64,000 bases of DNA, taken from Pseudomonas maioricensis (lineage in GTDB: Bacteria > Pseudomonadota > Gammaproteobacteria > Pseudomonadales > Pseudomonadaceae). The stretch is from assembly GCF_022790535.1 (NCBI RefSeq), contig NZ_LOHG01000006.1, positions 117,668-181,667 of the forward strand, read 5' to 3'. The notes under the pieces were generated by a model. That model did not search any database and was not told the DNA's origin. It saw only the letters and a list, made by a program, of their open reading frames with translations. Positions 56,147 through 64,000 of this stretch are shown piece after piece (the first letter of the stretch is position 1; every line of letters starts with the position of its first letter). The position numbers were made by a program, and so were the translations under genes.

Positions 56147-56913
56147 ATTCACAGCAATCCATCCACCGTGTCAGCCATGAGATCAAACGCCGCAAGCTGG
56201 AAGTGCTACGTGTAACCGATATCACCCCCAAAATGCGCCGGATTACCCTGCGAGGTCCGGACCTGACCGGCTTCATCAGTCTGGGCACCGATGACCACGT
56301 AAAACTGATTTTCGCTACCACGCCCGAAGAACAGGCCGCGCTGGATAACTTTGTACCGGGTTCACCCAGCGACGGACCAAAACCGGTCATGCGCGACTAC
56401 ACGCCACGTCGTTACGATGCGCTGAGCGGCGAGCTGGATATTGATTTCGTGTTGCACGGCGACGGCCCGGCAGCGACCTGGGCAGCGCAGGCTGAACCGG
56501 GTCAGTTTCTGAACATCGCCGGGCCACGCGGTTCGATGATCGTGCCGGATATATTCGACAGCTATCTGCTGATCGGCGACGAAACCGCCTTGCCCGCCAT
56601 CGCCCGACGCCTAGAAGAGCTGCCAGCCAATCGCAGCGCGCTGGTCGTCGTAGAAGTTGCGGACTCCACTGAGCAGCAGGTTTTTCATAGCAAAGCGCAG
56701 GTTGACGTGATCTGGATCGTGCGAGGCGAACAGGATCTGGTGGACGTCACCCGCCGCCTGGAAATGCCTGAAGGCAAACTCTACGCCTGGGTTGCGACTG
56801 AATCGCTGCTGTCGCGCAAGCTGCGCCGGGTATTACTTGGCGAATTCGGACTGGAAGAGGAGTTCGTCAAGGCTGCGGGTTACTGGCGACTGGATGGGAG
56901 TGATGAGGGCTGA
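56143..56913 (+). CDS. Siderophore-interacting protein (YqjH/ViuB-type ferric reductase)
   Basis: 256 residues: an FAD-binding barrel with the RxYT motif (MRDYTPRRYD, about residue 85) and a C-terminal NAD(P)H-binding SIP domain (YLLIGDETALPAIARRLEEL). It reduces ferric siderophores in the cytosol to release iron. Coupled to the upstream PadR repressor, which likely adjusts it to nickel/iron status. Confidence 0.93.
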   Translation: MNSQQSIHRVSHEIKRRKLEVLRVTDITPKMRRITLRGPDLTGFISLGTDDHVKLIFATTPEEQAALDNFVPGSPSDGPKPVMRDYTPRRYDALSGELDIDFVLHGDGPAATWAAQAEPGQFLNIAGPRGSMIVPDIFDSYLLIGDETALPAIARRLEELPANRSALVVVEVADSTEQQVFHSKAQVDVIWIVRGEQDLVDVTRRLEMPEGKLYAWVATESLLSRKLRRVLLGEFGLEEEFVKAAGYWRLDGSDEG

Positions 56914-56956
56914 TGGACGCATAGCGCTCATCAAACAACATGCAAAAATGCATGTT

Positions 56957-57030
56957 CTGTAGGAGCTGCCGAAGGCTGCGAAGCATTTCTGCTGATACAC
57001 CGCGAGCGCAGCCTCCGGCAGCTCCTACAG
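56957..57030. repeat. REP pair, family A
   Basis: Arms ctgtaggagctgccgaaggc and gcagcctccggcagctcctacag, the right one with one mismatch, between the SIP and Pr6Pr genes. Confidence 0.88.
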
Positions 57031-57086
57031 ATCCTATGTTTGCCGCGAGACCGTGCGGTGCAAGACACCGGGGCGCTCCTACAGAT

Positions 57087-57740
57087 TCAGCACTTGGCGC
57101 GTAACCTGTCCACCCCAAGCAACACCAGCGCAATCACGATAAAACCGATCAGCACCCCACCCGCATTGGTAAACGCCTGCACATAACCAATGTTGCCGAC
57201 GTTGATAAACGGGTACATGTAATCGCCAATGGAACTGCCGCGCAGCAGCACGTAAGAGAAATAGATGACAGGGTAGAGAATCCACAGCAGCACATGCTCG
57301 ATCCGCAACATTCCCTTCGGCACGTACAGCCACCAATACAGCAGAAACGCCAGCGGCATGACATCGTGAAGCAGTTCGTCGGCGACCCATTGCCAGCCTT
57401 CCGGTTGCCAGAGATGCCGCAGCAGCACGTTGTAGGCCAGGCCGACCAGCACAATACTTGCGGCAATACCGCTGCACACCACGGGATGCTGGAAAAAGCG
57501 ATGCGCCGGGGAACGTCTGCCGGTGAGTGCGCTGGTCAGCACAACCGCCACCAGCGTGTTACTCCACACCGTAAAGAAGCTGAAAAACCGTACCAGCCCA
57601 CCTATCAAGCTCGCATCATCGGCCCAGCGCGCGATGAAAATAAGGTAGAGCTGAATGGCCAGCCCTGACCATCCCAGGCACGCGGCAATCATCGTGTAAC
57701 AGCGCTGTCCTTGCGCACTTTTCATGTATTGGAAGTACAT
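57087..57740 (-). CDS. Pr6Pr family membrane protein
   Basis: 217 residues with six predicted TM helices and the Pr6Pr pattern (VRFFSFFTVWSNTLVAVVL; LLHDVMPLAFLLYW; WILYPVIYFSYVLLRG). Related to FAR-17a/AIG1-type proteins; bacterial function unknown. The ATG at 57740 is preferred over the GTG at 57743 for spacing from AAGGA. Confidence 0.85.
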   Translation of the reverse strand: MYFQYMKSAQGQRCYTMIAACLGWSGLAIQLYLIFIARWADDASLIGGLVRFFSFFTVWSNTLVAVVLTSALTGRRSPAHRFFQHPVVCSGIAASIVLVGLAYNVLLRHLWQPEGWQWVADELLHDVMPLAFLLYWWLYVPKGMLRIEHVLLWILYPVIYFSYVLLRGSSIGDYMYPFINVGNIGYVQAFTNAGGVLIGFIVIALVLLGVDRLRAKC

Positions 57741-57778
57741 CACTGTTCCTTGAAACCCAGCCTTCGAACCGGGCGAAA

Positions 57779-58006
57779 TTACCAGCCTTTACTGCGGTGC
57801 AACTTCACGTACAACGCCTCGACCTTCTCCCTGGCCCAAGGCGTCTTGCGCAGAAACGTCAGGCTGGACTTGATGCTTGGATCGCTCTTGAAGCAGCGAA
57901 TATCAATGCGTTCAGCCAGGCCTGACCACTCGTAATGCTCAACCAGAGCGTTAAGGATCTGTTCCAGCGTTACACCGTGCAAAGGGTTGGAGTGGGGTGT
58001 AGTCAT
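57779..58006 (-). CDS. VF530 family small protein (DUF2132)
   Basis: 75 residues: [20 protein letters not shown] and the [22 protein letters not shown] core of VF530, a small helical family with a DNA-binding-like fold. Role unknown. GAAGG precedes the ATG at 58006. It lies upstream of the Pr6Pr gene with a 38-base gap, possibly cotranscribed. Confidence 0.9.
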   Translation of the reverse strand: MTTPHSNPLHGVTLEQILNALVEHYEWSGLAERIDIRCFKSDPSIKSSLTFLRKTPWAREKVEALYVKLHRSKGW

Positions 58007-58180
58007 GCGAAACCTTCATGCTGAATGGATAGGGGCACTTCCCGGAAGCTGCGCACCTTAGCCGAGCCTTCAGACAGCGGGAAGAGCTTAGCGTGCGAAG
58101 TCTTTGTATCGGCAGTCAGCTTCCGCCTACCGAGAGCGTAGGACGTTTCCGAAAAGTTCCTCTTTCAGCCGATAAAGAGA

Positions 58181-58195
58181 TGTTATATTGTAACA
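58181..58195. promoter_or_regulatory. Zur box upstream of the zinc receptor
   Basis: TGTTATATTGTAACA, a near-perfect palindrome matching the known pseudomonad/enteric Zur box, 73 bases before the start of the receptor gene. Confidence 0.9.
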
Positions 58196-58268
58196 ACAGT
58201 TATCCATCTCACTTGATATCAACGCTTTGCAGGGCGCCTCAGAACGCGCTCGGCTCAAGGAATTCCGC

Positions 58269-60305
58269 ATGTCTCGTCCCTCCAATTTCTTGCTCTGGCA
58301 CCTCACGCCACTGGCAGCTGCCATGCTGCTCGTCTCACCTGCCCACGCCGCCAACACCGTTGATCTGCAGCCGCAGGTCATTACCGCCAACCCACTGGGC
58401 AGCGACCAATTGGCATCCCCGGCAACAGTGCTTGAAGGCGACGATCTGACGTTGCAGCAAAAAGGCAGCCTGGGTGAAACGCTCAACAAACAGCCGGGAG
58501 TTTCGTCTTCCTATTTCGGGCCGGGAGCCAGTCGGCCGATCATTCGCGGCCTGGATGGCGACCGGATTCGCATCCTGCGCAACGGCGTGGGCGCACTGGA
58601 CGCATCGTCCCTGTCCTATGACCACGCGGTTCCGCTGGACCCGGTGAACGTCGAACGCATCGAGATCGTTCGTGGCCCGGCCGCGTTGTTGTATGGCGGC
58701 AATGCCATCGGTGGAGTGGTTAACACCTTCGACAACCGTATCCCGACCGAAGCCATTGAAGGTATCCATGGCGCAGGAGAACTGCGTTACGGAGGCGCGG
58801 ACACAACGCGAAGCAGCGCGGGCAAACTTGAAGCCGGTAATGGCCAGTTCGCTTTGCACATCGACGCCAATGCCCGCGAGTTCAACGACCTGCGCATCCC
58901 TGGCTATGCCCGTACCAGCGAGCAACGCGCAGCCGAGGAAGGTAACGACAAGAAACACCGCCTGAGCAACAGCGACGGTCGACAGGATGGTGGCGCGGTC
59001 GGCGGCTCCTATACCTGGGACGATGGCTACGCGGGTGTGTCCTACAGCAACTATGACTCCAACTACGGATCGCCTGCCGAACAAGATGTACGCATCCGCA
59101 TGGAGCAGCAGCACTATGCGTTTGCTTCGGAAATCCGCAACCTGTCGGGCCCCTTCAGTTCAGTGAAACTTGACGCGGGTTATACCGAGTACGAGCACCG
59201 CGAGATCGAAGGCGGTGAAGTCGGCACCACGTTCAAGAACAAGGGCTATGAGGCCCGCGTTGAAGCGCGTCATCAACCGATTGGCCCGCTTGAAGGCGTG
59301 GTCGGCGCGCAAGTTACCCGTGGCGAATTCTCTGCGCTGGGCGAAGAAGCGTTCGTGCCGCAGACGGATACTGACGCGGGCGCGCTGTTCATCCTCGAAG
59401 AGCTGCAAGCCACCGAGCGGCTGAAGTTGAGCCTGGGCGGTCGCATCGAACACACCACTGTCGACCCTGACGCCAAAGGCAACGAGCGCTTCGCCAACGC
59501 AGAAAACTCCAGCAGCTTCACCGCTGGAAGCCTGTCGTCGGGTGCTGTCTACACCTTGAACCCGATCTGGTCACTTGCCGCAACCCTGGGATATACCGAA
59601 CGCGCACCGACCTTTTATGAGCTATACGCCAACGGCGCACACGTCGCGACCGGCACTTACGAGCGCGGCGATGCAGGTCTGTCCAAAGAAAAAGCGGTAT
59701 CCAGCGATCTGGCCTTACGCTTTGACAATGGCACCCACAAAGGCAGCGTTGGTGTGTTTTACAGCCACTTCTCCAATTACATTGGTTTGCTGGGCACAGG
59801 TCGCACGCTGGATGACGACGGCGAAGAAGACGCAGATGGCATTCCCGAATATAACTACTCGGGCGTTCGGGCGCGGTTCAGTGGCGTTGAGGCACAAGAT
59901 CACTGGAAGCTGGGGCAAAACCAGTACGGTAGCCTGGCACTGGAGCTTTCCGGCGATTACACCCGAGCGAAGAACCTAGACACTGGCGAAGCGTTACCTC
60001 GTATAGCGCCGTTGCGTTTGAACAGCGGCCTGTTGTGGGAACTGGACAAATGGCAGGCCCGGATCGATGTGGAACACGCCAGCGCTCAGCGTCGCGTGCC
60101 GGATAACGAGAGCGGGACTGATGGCTATACGACGCTTGGAGCCAGCGCGGGGTACAAGTTTGATCTGGGTGGCAGCCAGTGGCTGGCTTTCGTCAACGGC
60201 GAGAACCTGACCAACCAGACCGTGCGCTACGCCAGCTCGATCCTGCGCGACATCGCCCCGGCGCCGGGGCGCAGTGTTGAAGTGGGGTTACGGACGACGT
60301 TCTGA
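58269..60305 (+). CDS. znuD: TonB-dependent zinc receptor (ZnuD-like)
   Basis: 678 residues with a signal peptide ending SPAHAA. The plug segment IRGLDGDRIRILRNGVGALD and VRGPAALLYGGNAIGGVVN are typical of ZnuD receptors. The barrel ends VGLRTTF with C-terminal Phe. Neisserial ZnuD has His-rich external loops; here one loop is Asp/Glu-rich instead (DDDGEEDADG). The ATG at 58269 follows AAGGAA. A Zur box upstream fits zinc import under scarcity. A paralogous FrpB-like siderophore role is the alternative. Confidence 0.9.
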   Translation: MSRPSNFLLWHLTPLAAAMLLVSPAHAANTVDLQPQVITANPLGSDQLASPATVLEGDDLTLQQKGSLGETLNKQPGVSSSYFGPGASRPIIRGLDGDRIRILRNGVGALDASSLSYDHAVPLDPVNVERIEIVRGPAALLYGGNAIGGVVNTFDNRIPTEAIEGIHGAGELRYGGADTTRSSAGKLEAGNGQFALHIDANAREFNDLRIPGYARTSEQRAAEEGNDKKHRLSNSDGRQDGGAVGGSYTWDDGYAGVSYSNYDSNYGSPAEQDVRIRMEQQHYAFASEIRNLSGPFSSVKLDAGYTEYEHREIEGGEVGTTFKNKGYEARVEARHQPIGPLEGVVGAQVTRGEFSALGEEAFVPQTDTDAGALFILEELQATERLKLSLGGRIEHTTVDPDAKGNERFANAENSSSFTAGSLSSGAVYTLNPIWSLAATLGYTERAPTFYELYANGAHVATGTYERGDAGLSKEKAVSSDLALRFDNGTHKGSVGVFYSHFSNYIGLLGTGRTLDDDGEEDADGIPEYNYSGVRARFSGVEAQDHWKLGQNQYGSLALELSGDYTRAKNLDTGEALPRIAPLRLNSGLLWELDKWQARIDVEHASAQRRVPDNESGTDGYTTLGASAGYKFDLGGSQWLAFVNGENLTNQTVRYASSILRDIAPAPGRSVEVGLRTTF

Positions 60306-60363
60306 TTAGATCCAAAGCCGCCCGCGCGCAATGTGCGGGCGGTAAAAATCTGCGTCGATCGCC

Positions 60364-60438
60364 TTGTAGGAGCTGCCGAAGGCTGCGATCGCATTCTGTC
60401 TGACACACCGCTTTCGCAGCCTTCGGCAGCTCCTACAG
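60364..60438. repeat. REP pair, family A
   Basis: Arms ttgtaggagctgccgaaggc and gccttcggcagctcctacag, 13 bases before a second REP pair of family C. Confidence 0.9.
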
Positions 60439-60451
60439 GGTGGTGTAAAAC

Positions 60452-60539
60452 CTGTTGGAGCGAGGCTTGCCCGCGAAGGCAATACATCGATAGTAACGAG
60501 ACACCGCGTGACGGTATTTCGCGCCCCTCGCTCCAACAG
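60452..60539. repeat. REP pair, family C
   Basis: Arms ctgttggagcgaggcttgcc and gcgcccctcgctccaacag, the right arm shortened and mismatched. Same family as 42288-42375. Confidence 0.82.
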
Positions 60540-60724
60540 ACCGCCCTTCCACTGTTGCAATCCCCGCAATGATCCATGTCAGTTTTGTTGCTTTTTACGA
60601 ACTCGATAGCCCCCTATCATTACAACCTGCCAGCTGAACCGATTTTGCAACCTCTAAATACGTTGCGAAACCGCGGCATAGCGCCGCACGCCTTTTTTTC
60701 AAATAACTCAAAAGAACGATACCT

Positions 60725-62107
60725 ATGTCTGCCGACCCGATACGTTTTTTGGCTATTGCCCTGCCCTTCCCTTCACGCCGACGCTTTACTGCCGGGCTCT
60801 GTGGGCTCGCCGCTGCAGGCCTTGCCAGCTGTGTTCAAGCCGCCCCGGCATTTGATAGTGATTCGCCATGGATGCTGGGCGACTGGGGCGGTAAACGCAC
60901 CGAGCTGTCGCAACAAGGCTACGACTTCAAACTCGACTACACCGCCGAAATGGGTTCCAACCTGCACGGTGGTTACAGCCACGACAACGCAGTGCGCTAC
61001 AGCGATCAATACGCCCTCGGCGCTCACCTCGATCTACAGAAGATTCTCGGCTGGCACGATGCAGAGTTTCAACTGACCGTGACCAACCGCAACGGTGACA
61101 ACATCAGCAACGACCGGGTCAGCGACCCGCGCACTGGCACGCTGTCTTCGTCACAAGAAGTCTGGGGGCGTGGCAGCGTTACCCGCCTGACGCAGCTGTG
61201 GTATCAGCAAAAATTCTTTGATCAGGCCTTGAGTATCAAGCTGGGCCGATTCAATCAGGGCGAAGACTTCGGCAGTTTCCCCTGCGACTTCCAGAACCTC
61301 TCACTGTGCGGCTCTCAAGTCGGTAACTGGGACGGCGGCACCGTTTACAACTGGCCGGTCAGCCAATGGGCGATGCGCATCAAATACCAGATCACTCCCG
61401 AGTTCTTCGCCCAGATCGGCGCGTTCGAGCAGAACCCGTCAAATCTGGAAAACGATAACGGCTTCAAGCTCAGCGGCAGCGGCACCCAAGGCGCCGTCTT
61501 ACCGGTAGAACTGGTCTGGTCGCCAAAGGTGAACGGTCTGCCAGGCGAGTACCGCGCCGGTTATTACTACAGCACCGCCGACAGCCAGGACGTTTACAAG
61601 AACAGCAATGGCCAGCCGGCAGCGCTCACTGACGGTACTTATCGCAGTGCTTCGAGCAAACACGGCATGTGGTTGAACCTGCTGCAGCAGGTGACCAGCA
61701 GGGACGGCGATCAAAGCCGCGGCTTGAGCGTGTTCGCCAATAGCACGATGCACGACAAGAAGACCAACATGGTCGACAACTACGTCGCCGTCGGCGCGTT
61801 TTATAAAGGTCCGTTCGACGCTCGTCCCAAAGATGATATCGGCCTCGCCGTCTCGCGCATCCACGTCAACCCTGCCTACCGCAAAAATGCCGCCGCGCGT
61901 AATCAGGCGGCCGCTGTTTTCGACTACAACGATCCGGCATTCACACCCCTGCAGGACACCGAATACAACGCAGAGCTGTATTACGGCGTGCACCTGACCA
62001 ACTGGCTGACGGTGCGCCCGAATCTGCAGTTCGTTCGCCATCCCGGTGGAGTGGACAAGGTGGACGATGCGTTGGTGGCGGGGCTAAAAATTCAGTCATC
62101 GTTCTGA
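60725..62107 (+). CDS. Second OprB-family carbohydrate porin
   Basis: 460 residues. N-terminal RRRF within the leader (SRRRFTAGLCGLAAAGLASC) is followed by cleavage near VQAA, the mature WMLGDWGGKRTELSQQGYDF start and C-terminal Phe (KIQSSF). Highly similar to OprB at 23513-24868 over the full length. In P. putida an oprB paralogue sits beside gcd, and here it is followed by gcd with a 131-base gap. It likely admits glucose to periplasmic oxidation. Confidence 0.93.
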   Translation: MSADPIRFLAIALPFPSRRRFTAGLCGLAAAGLASCVQAAPAFDSDSPWMLGDWGGKRTELSQQGYDFKLDYTAEMGSNLHGGYSHDNAVRYSDQYALGAHLDLQKILGWHDAEFQLTVTNRNGDNISNDRVSDPRTGTLSSSQEVWGRGSVTRLTQLWYQQKFFDQALSIKLGRFNQGEDFGSFPCDFQNLSLCGSQVGNWDGGTVYNWPVSQWAMRIKYQITPEFFAQIGAFEQNPSNLENDNGFKLSGSGTQGAVLPVELVWSPKVNGLPGEYRAGYYYSTADSQDVYKNSNGQPAALTDGTYRSASSKHGMWLNLLQQVTSRDGDQSRGLSVFANSTMHDKKTNMVDNYVAVGAFYKGPFDARPKDDIGLAVSRIHVNPAYRKNAAARNQAAAVFDYNDPAFTPLQDTEYNAELYYGVHLTNWLTVRPNLQFVRHPGGVDKVDDALVAGLKIQSSF

Positions 62108-62238
62108 CCGACGGCTGATTTCTGCTGTCATTAGTTCGTATCAACGACTAGTTTCAAAGTATTGCAGGCAATTCCTCAGCGAATCCTGCGCGAATAACAA
62201 AGCTTCATCACTTAAATCTGTCCTTGGAGATTCACACT

Positions 62239-64000
62239 ATGAGCACTGACGGTGCTTTGAGTAAAAATCGCCTGCTACCGACGTTGCTCGGGCTGGTGAT
62301 ACTGCTGATGGGCCTGATCCTGCTAGGCCTGGGCGTCAAACTGCTGCAACTGGGCGGTTCGCTGTATTACTTGCTGGCAGGCATTGGCTTCGCGGTGACG
62401 GGCATTTTGCTCATCACCGGACGCCGTGCGGCATTCGGCTTGTACGCACTGATCCTGTTCGCCAGCACCGTCTGGGCATTGTGGGAAGTGGGTCTGGACT
62501 GGTGGCAACTGGTGCCACGTCTGGCGTTGTGGTTTGCCTTGGGCATCGTCATGTTGCTGCCATGGTTCCGCCGCCCCGTCCTGCGTGGCGAGCCTGGCGG
62601 TAAAGGCACCGGCGCACTGACCGTCGCCGTAGTGCTGGCAGGCCTCACTGCGCTGGCCAGCCAGTTCACCAACCCCGGTGAAATCAAGGGTCAACTGGAC
62701 CGTGACACTGCGGGCACCACCAGTGCCGCGCCAGCCATGCCTGATGGCGACTGGCAGTCCTACGGGCGCACCGGCTTCGGTGACCGTTACTCGCCACTGG
62801 CACAGATCACTCCGGACAACGCCAGCAAACTGGTTCCGGCCTGGACTTATCGCACGGGCGATATTCCGGGGCCGAACGATCCGGGTGAAACCACTGCCGA
62901 GAACACGCCGCTGAAGGTCAACGGCATGCTTTACGTGTGTACACCGCACAGCCAGGTGATTGCCCTTGATCCGGACACCGGCAAGGAAATCTGGCGCTAC
63001 GATCCGAAGATCAGCACCCAGAACGCAGCCAACTTCAAAGGCTGGGCGCACATGACCTGCCGTGGCGTGTCGTACCACGATGACGCCGCTTATGCAGCGG
63101 CACCGGCGCAAAGCCCGGCCACACCAGCTGCACCAGCAACGGCCAATGCCTGCCCGCGTCGTATTTTCCTGCCAACGGCCGACACTCGCCTGATCGCACT
63201 GAACGCCGACACCGGCAAAGTCTGTGAAGACTTCGGCAACAAAGGCGCCATCGACCTGAGTGCCAACATCGGTACTTTCGCCCCGGGCGGTTACTACTCC
63301 ACCTCGCCACCTGCCGTGACCAAGGACCTGGTGGTGATTGGCGGCCACGTCACCGATAACGTTTCGGTTGATGAGCCTTCGGGCGTGATCCGCGCGTTCG
63401 ACGTTCATACGGGCCGTCTGGTCTGGAACTGGGACAGCGGCAACCCGGACGATACGACCCCGCTTGCAGAAGGTCAGTCCTACACTCGCAACTCGCCCAA
63501 CATGTGGTCGATGTTCGCCGTCGACGAAAAACTCGGCATGCTTTACCTGCCGATGGGCAACCAGACTCCGGATCAGTGGGGCGGCGACCGTACTGACGAG
63601 TCAGAGAAGTACAGCGCCAGTATCGTGGCCCTGGACATCGCTTCCGGCAAAGTCCGCTGGAACATGCAACTGACTCACCATGACCTGTGGGACATGGACG
63701 TGGGCGGGCAGCCGACCCTCATGGACATGAAAACCGCCGACGGCATCAAGCCAGCGGTACTGGTATCGACCAAGCAGGGCAGCATCTACGTGCTGGACCG
63801 CAGCAATGGTCAGCCGATCATCCCGATCAATGAAGTACCGGTTCCGCAAGGCGCAGTAGCGGGTGATCGCACCTCGCCAACCCAGCCCAAGTCCGACCTG
63901 AACTTCATGCCGCCGCCGTTGAAAGAACGCGACATGTGGGGTGTGACACCATTCGATCAGGCGCTGTGCCGGATCGACTTCAAATCGCTGCGCTACGACG
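62239..64000 (+). CDS. gcd: Membrane PQQ-dependent glucose dehydrogenase (partial, 5' part)
   Basis: 587 residues are visible before the window ends; full-length Gcd is about 800. Five TM helices (about 12-135) precede the PQQ beta-propeller: WQSYGRTGFGDRYSPLAQIT, NTPLKVNGMLYVCTPHSQVIALD, and LTHHDLWDMDVGGQPTLMDM. It oxidises glucose to gluconate in the periplasm and reduces ubiquinone. GGAGA precedes the ATG. Paired with the upstream OprB. Confidence 0.97.
   Translation, partial: MSTDGALSKNRLLPTLLGLVILLMGLILLGLGVKLLQLGGSLYYLLAGIGFAVTGILLITGRRAAFGLYALILFASTVWALWEVGLDWWQLVPRLALWFALGIVMLLPWFRRPVLRGEPGGKGTGALTVAVVLAGLTALASQFTNPGEIKGQLDRDTAGTTSAAPAMPDGDWQSYGRTGFGDRYSPLAQITPDNASKLVPAWTYRTGDIPGPNDPGETTAENTPLKVNGMLYVCTPHSQVIALDPDTGKEIWRYDPKISTQNAANFKGWAHMTCRGVSYHDDAAYAAAPAQSPATPAAPATANACPRRIFLPTADTRLIALNADTGKVCEDFGNKGAIDLSANIGTFAPGGYYSTSPPAVTKDLVVIGGHVTDNVSVDEPSGVIRAFDVHTGRLVWNWDSGNPDDTTPLAEGQSYTRNSPNMWSMFAVDEKLGMLYLPMGNQTPDQWGGDRTDESEKYSASIVALDIASGKVRWNMQLTHHDLWDMDVGGQPTLMDMKTADGIKPAVLVSTKQGSIYVLDRSNGQPIIPINEVPVPQGAVAGDRTSPTQPKSDLNFMPPPLKERDMWGVTPFDQALCRIDFKSLRYD

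Larger units (their letters stand above)
60306..60724. other. Intergenic region with two REP pairs
   Basis: 419 bases between the zinc receptor and the second OprB. Besides two REP pairs (60364-60438 and 60452-60539), the last 180 bases are AT-richer and should hold the porin promoter. No gene is seen. Confidence 0.6.

Noticed and set aside
1434..60539. REP pairs considered as CRISPR repeats or small RNAs
   Set aside because: They are single inverted pairs scattered between genes, not regular direct repeats with spacers, and have no terminator-like T-run.
62323..63408. 361-residue frame antisense to gcd
   Set aside because: Gcd is continuous on the plus strand from 62239 with clear TM and PQQ motifs.

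Overview
The window looks like a chromosomal segment of a fluorescent-group Pseudomonas. The grounds are a complete Pseudomonas-type glucose catabolism cluster, the hemO, phhR and gcd genes, and many REP palindromes of pseudomonad type. Gene density is high, most genes sit in short overlapping operons, and no rRNA, tRNA, CRISPR array, integrase or insertion sequence was found.

Layout. 0-7.3 kb (minus strand): a chaperone-usher fimbrial operon with a miniature pilin, a major pilin, two chaperones flanking the usher, and a tip subunit whose 5' end is entangled with a REP pair. 7.5-14.0 kb: a periplasmic adaptor and RND pump without an outer-membrane partner, then an OmpR-type regulator and histidine kinase. 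14.4-17.0 kb: a membrane diguanylate cyclase, a PA2169-type helical protein and a DUF3820 protein. 17.1-18.3 kb: a PvdN-like PLP enzyme. 18.4-36.0 kb: glucose uptake and the Entner-Doudoroff pathway (eda-pgl-zwf, divergent hexR, a hexose-phosphate mutarotase, oprB, gtsABCD, gltR-gtrS, edd-glk, divergent gapA), with candidate HexR operators in both divergent promoters.

36.2-41.8 kb: a haem uptake locus (ECF sigma factor, anti-sigma factor, TonB receptor, hemO, DUF454), with a promoter and Fur-like site before the sigma gene. 41.9-49.7 kb: DUF5064, phhR, a Nudix hydrolase, ddlA, the zinc-independent ribosomal protein L31B, a hypothetical protein, an FMN-dependent glutamate-synthase-like protein and an OpgC-family protein. 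49.8-51.75 kb: an AT-richer islet of two convergent genes of unknown function, one encoding a secreted protein with a tandem-repeat stalk. 52.2-55.3 kb: a large atypical GT51/transpeptidase protein. 55.5-58.0 kb: a PadR regulator with a siderophore-interacting ferric reductase (YqjI/YqjH type), a Pr6Pr membrane protein and a VF530 protein. 58.2-60.3 kb: a ZnuD-like zinc receptor behind a near-perfect Zur box. 60.7-64 kb: a second OprB porin and the membrane glucose dehydrogenase gcd, cut by the window end.

Working together: two OprB porins admit glucose, which is either oxidised in the periplasm by Gcd or imported by GtsABCD and channelled through Glk, Zwf, Pgl, Edd and Eda under HexR and GltR/GtrS control. 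Metal homeostasis appears three times: Fur-linked haem use, Zur-linked L31B and ZnuD, and the PadR/SIP pair. The least explained parts are the 49.8-51.75 kb islet, the second fimbrial chaperone with an altered anchor residue, and the oversized GT51/transpeptidase protein.
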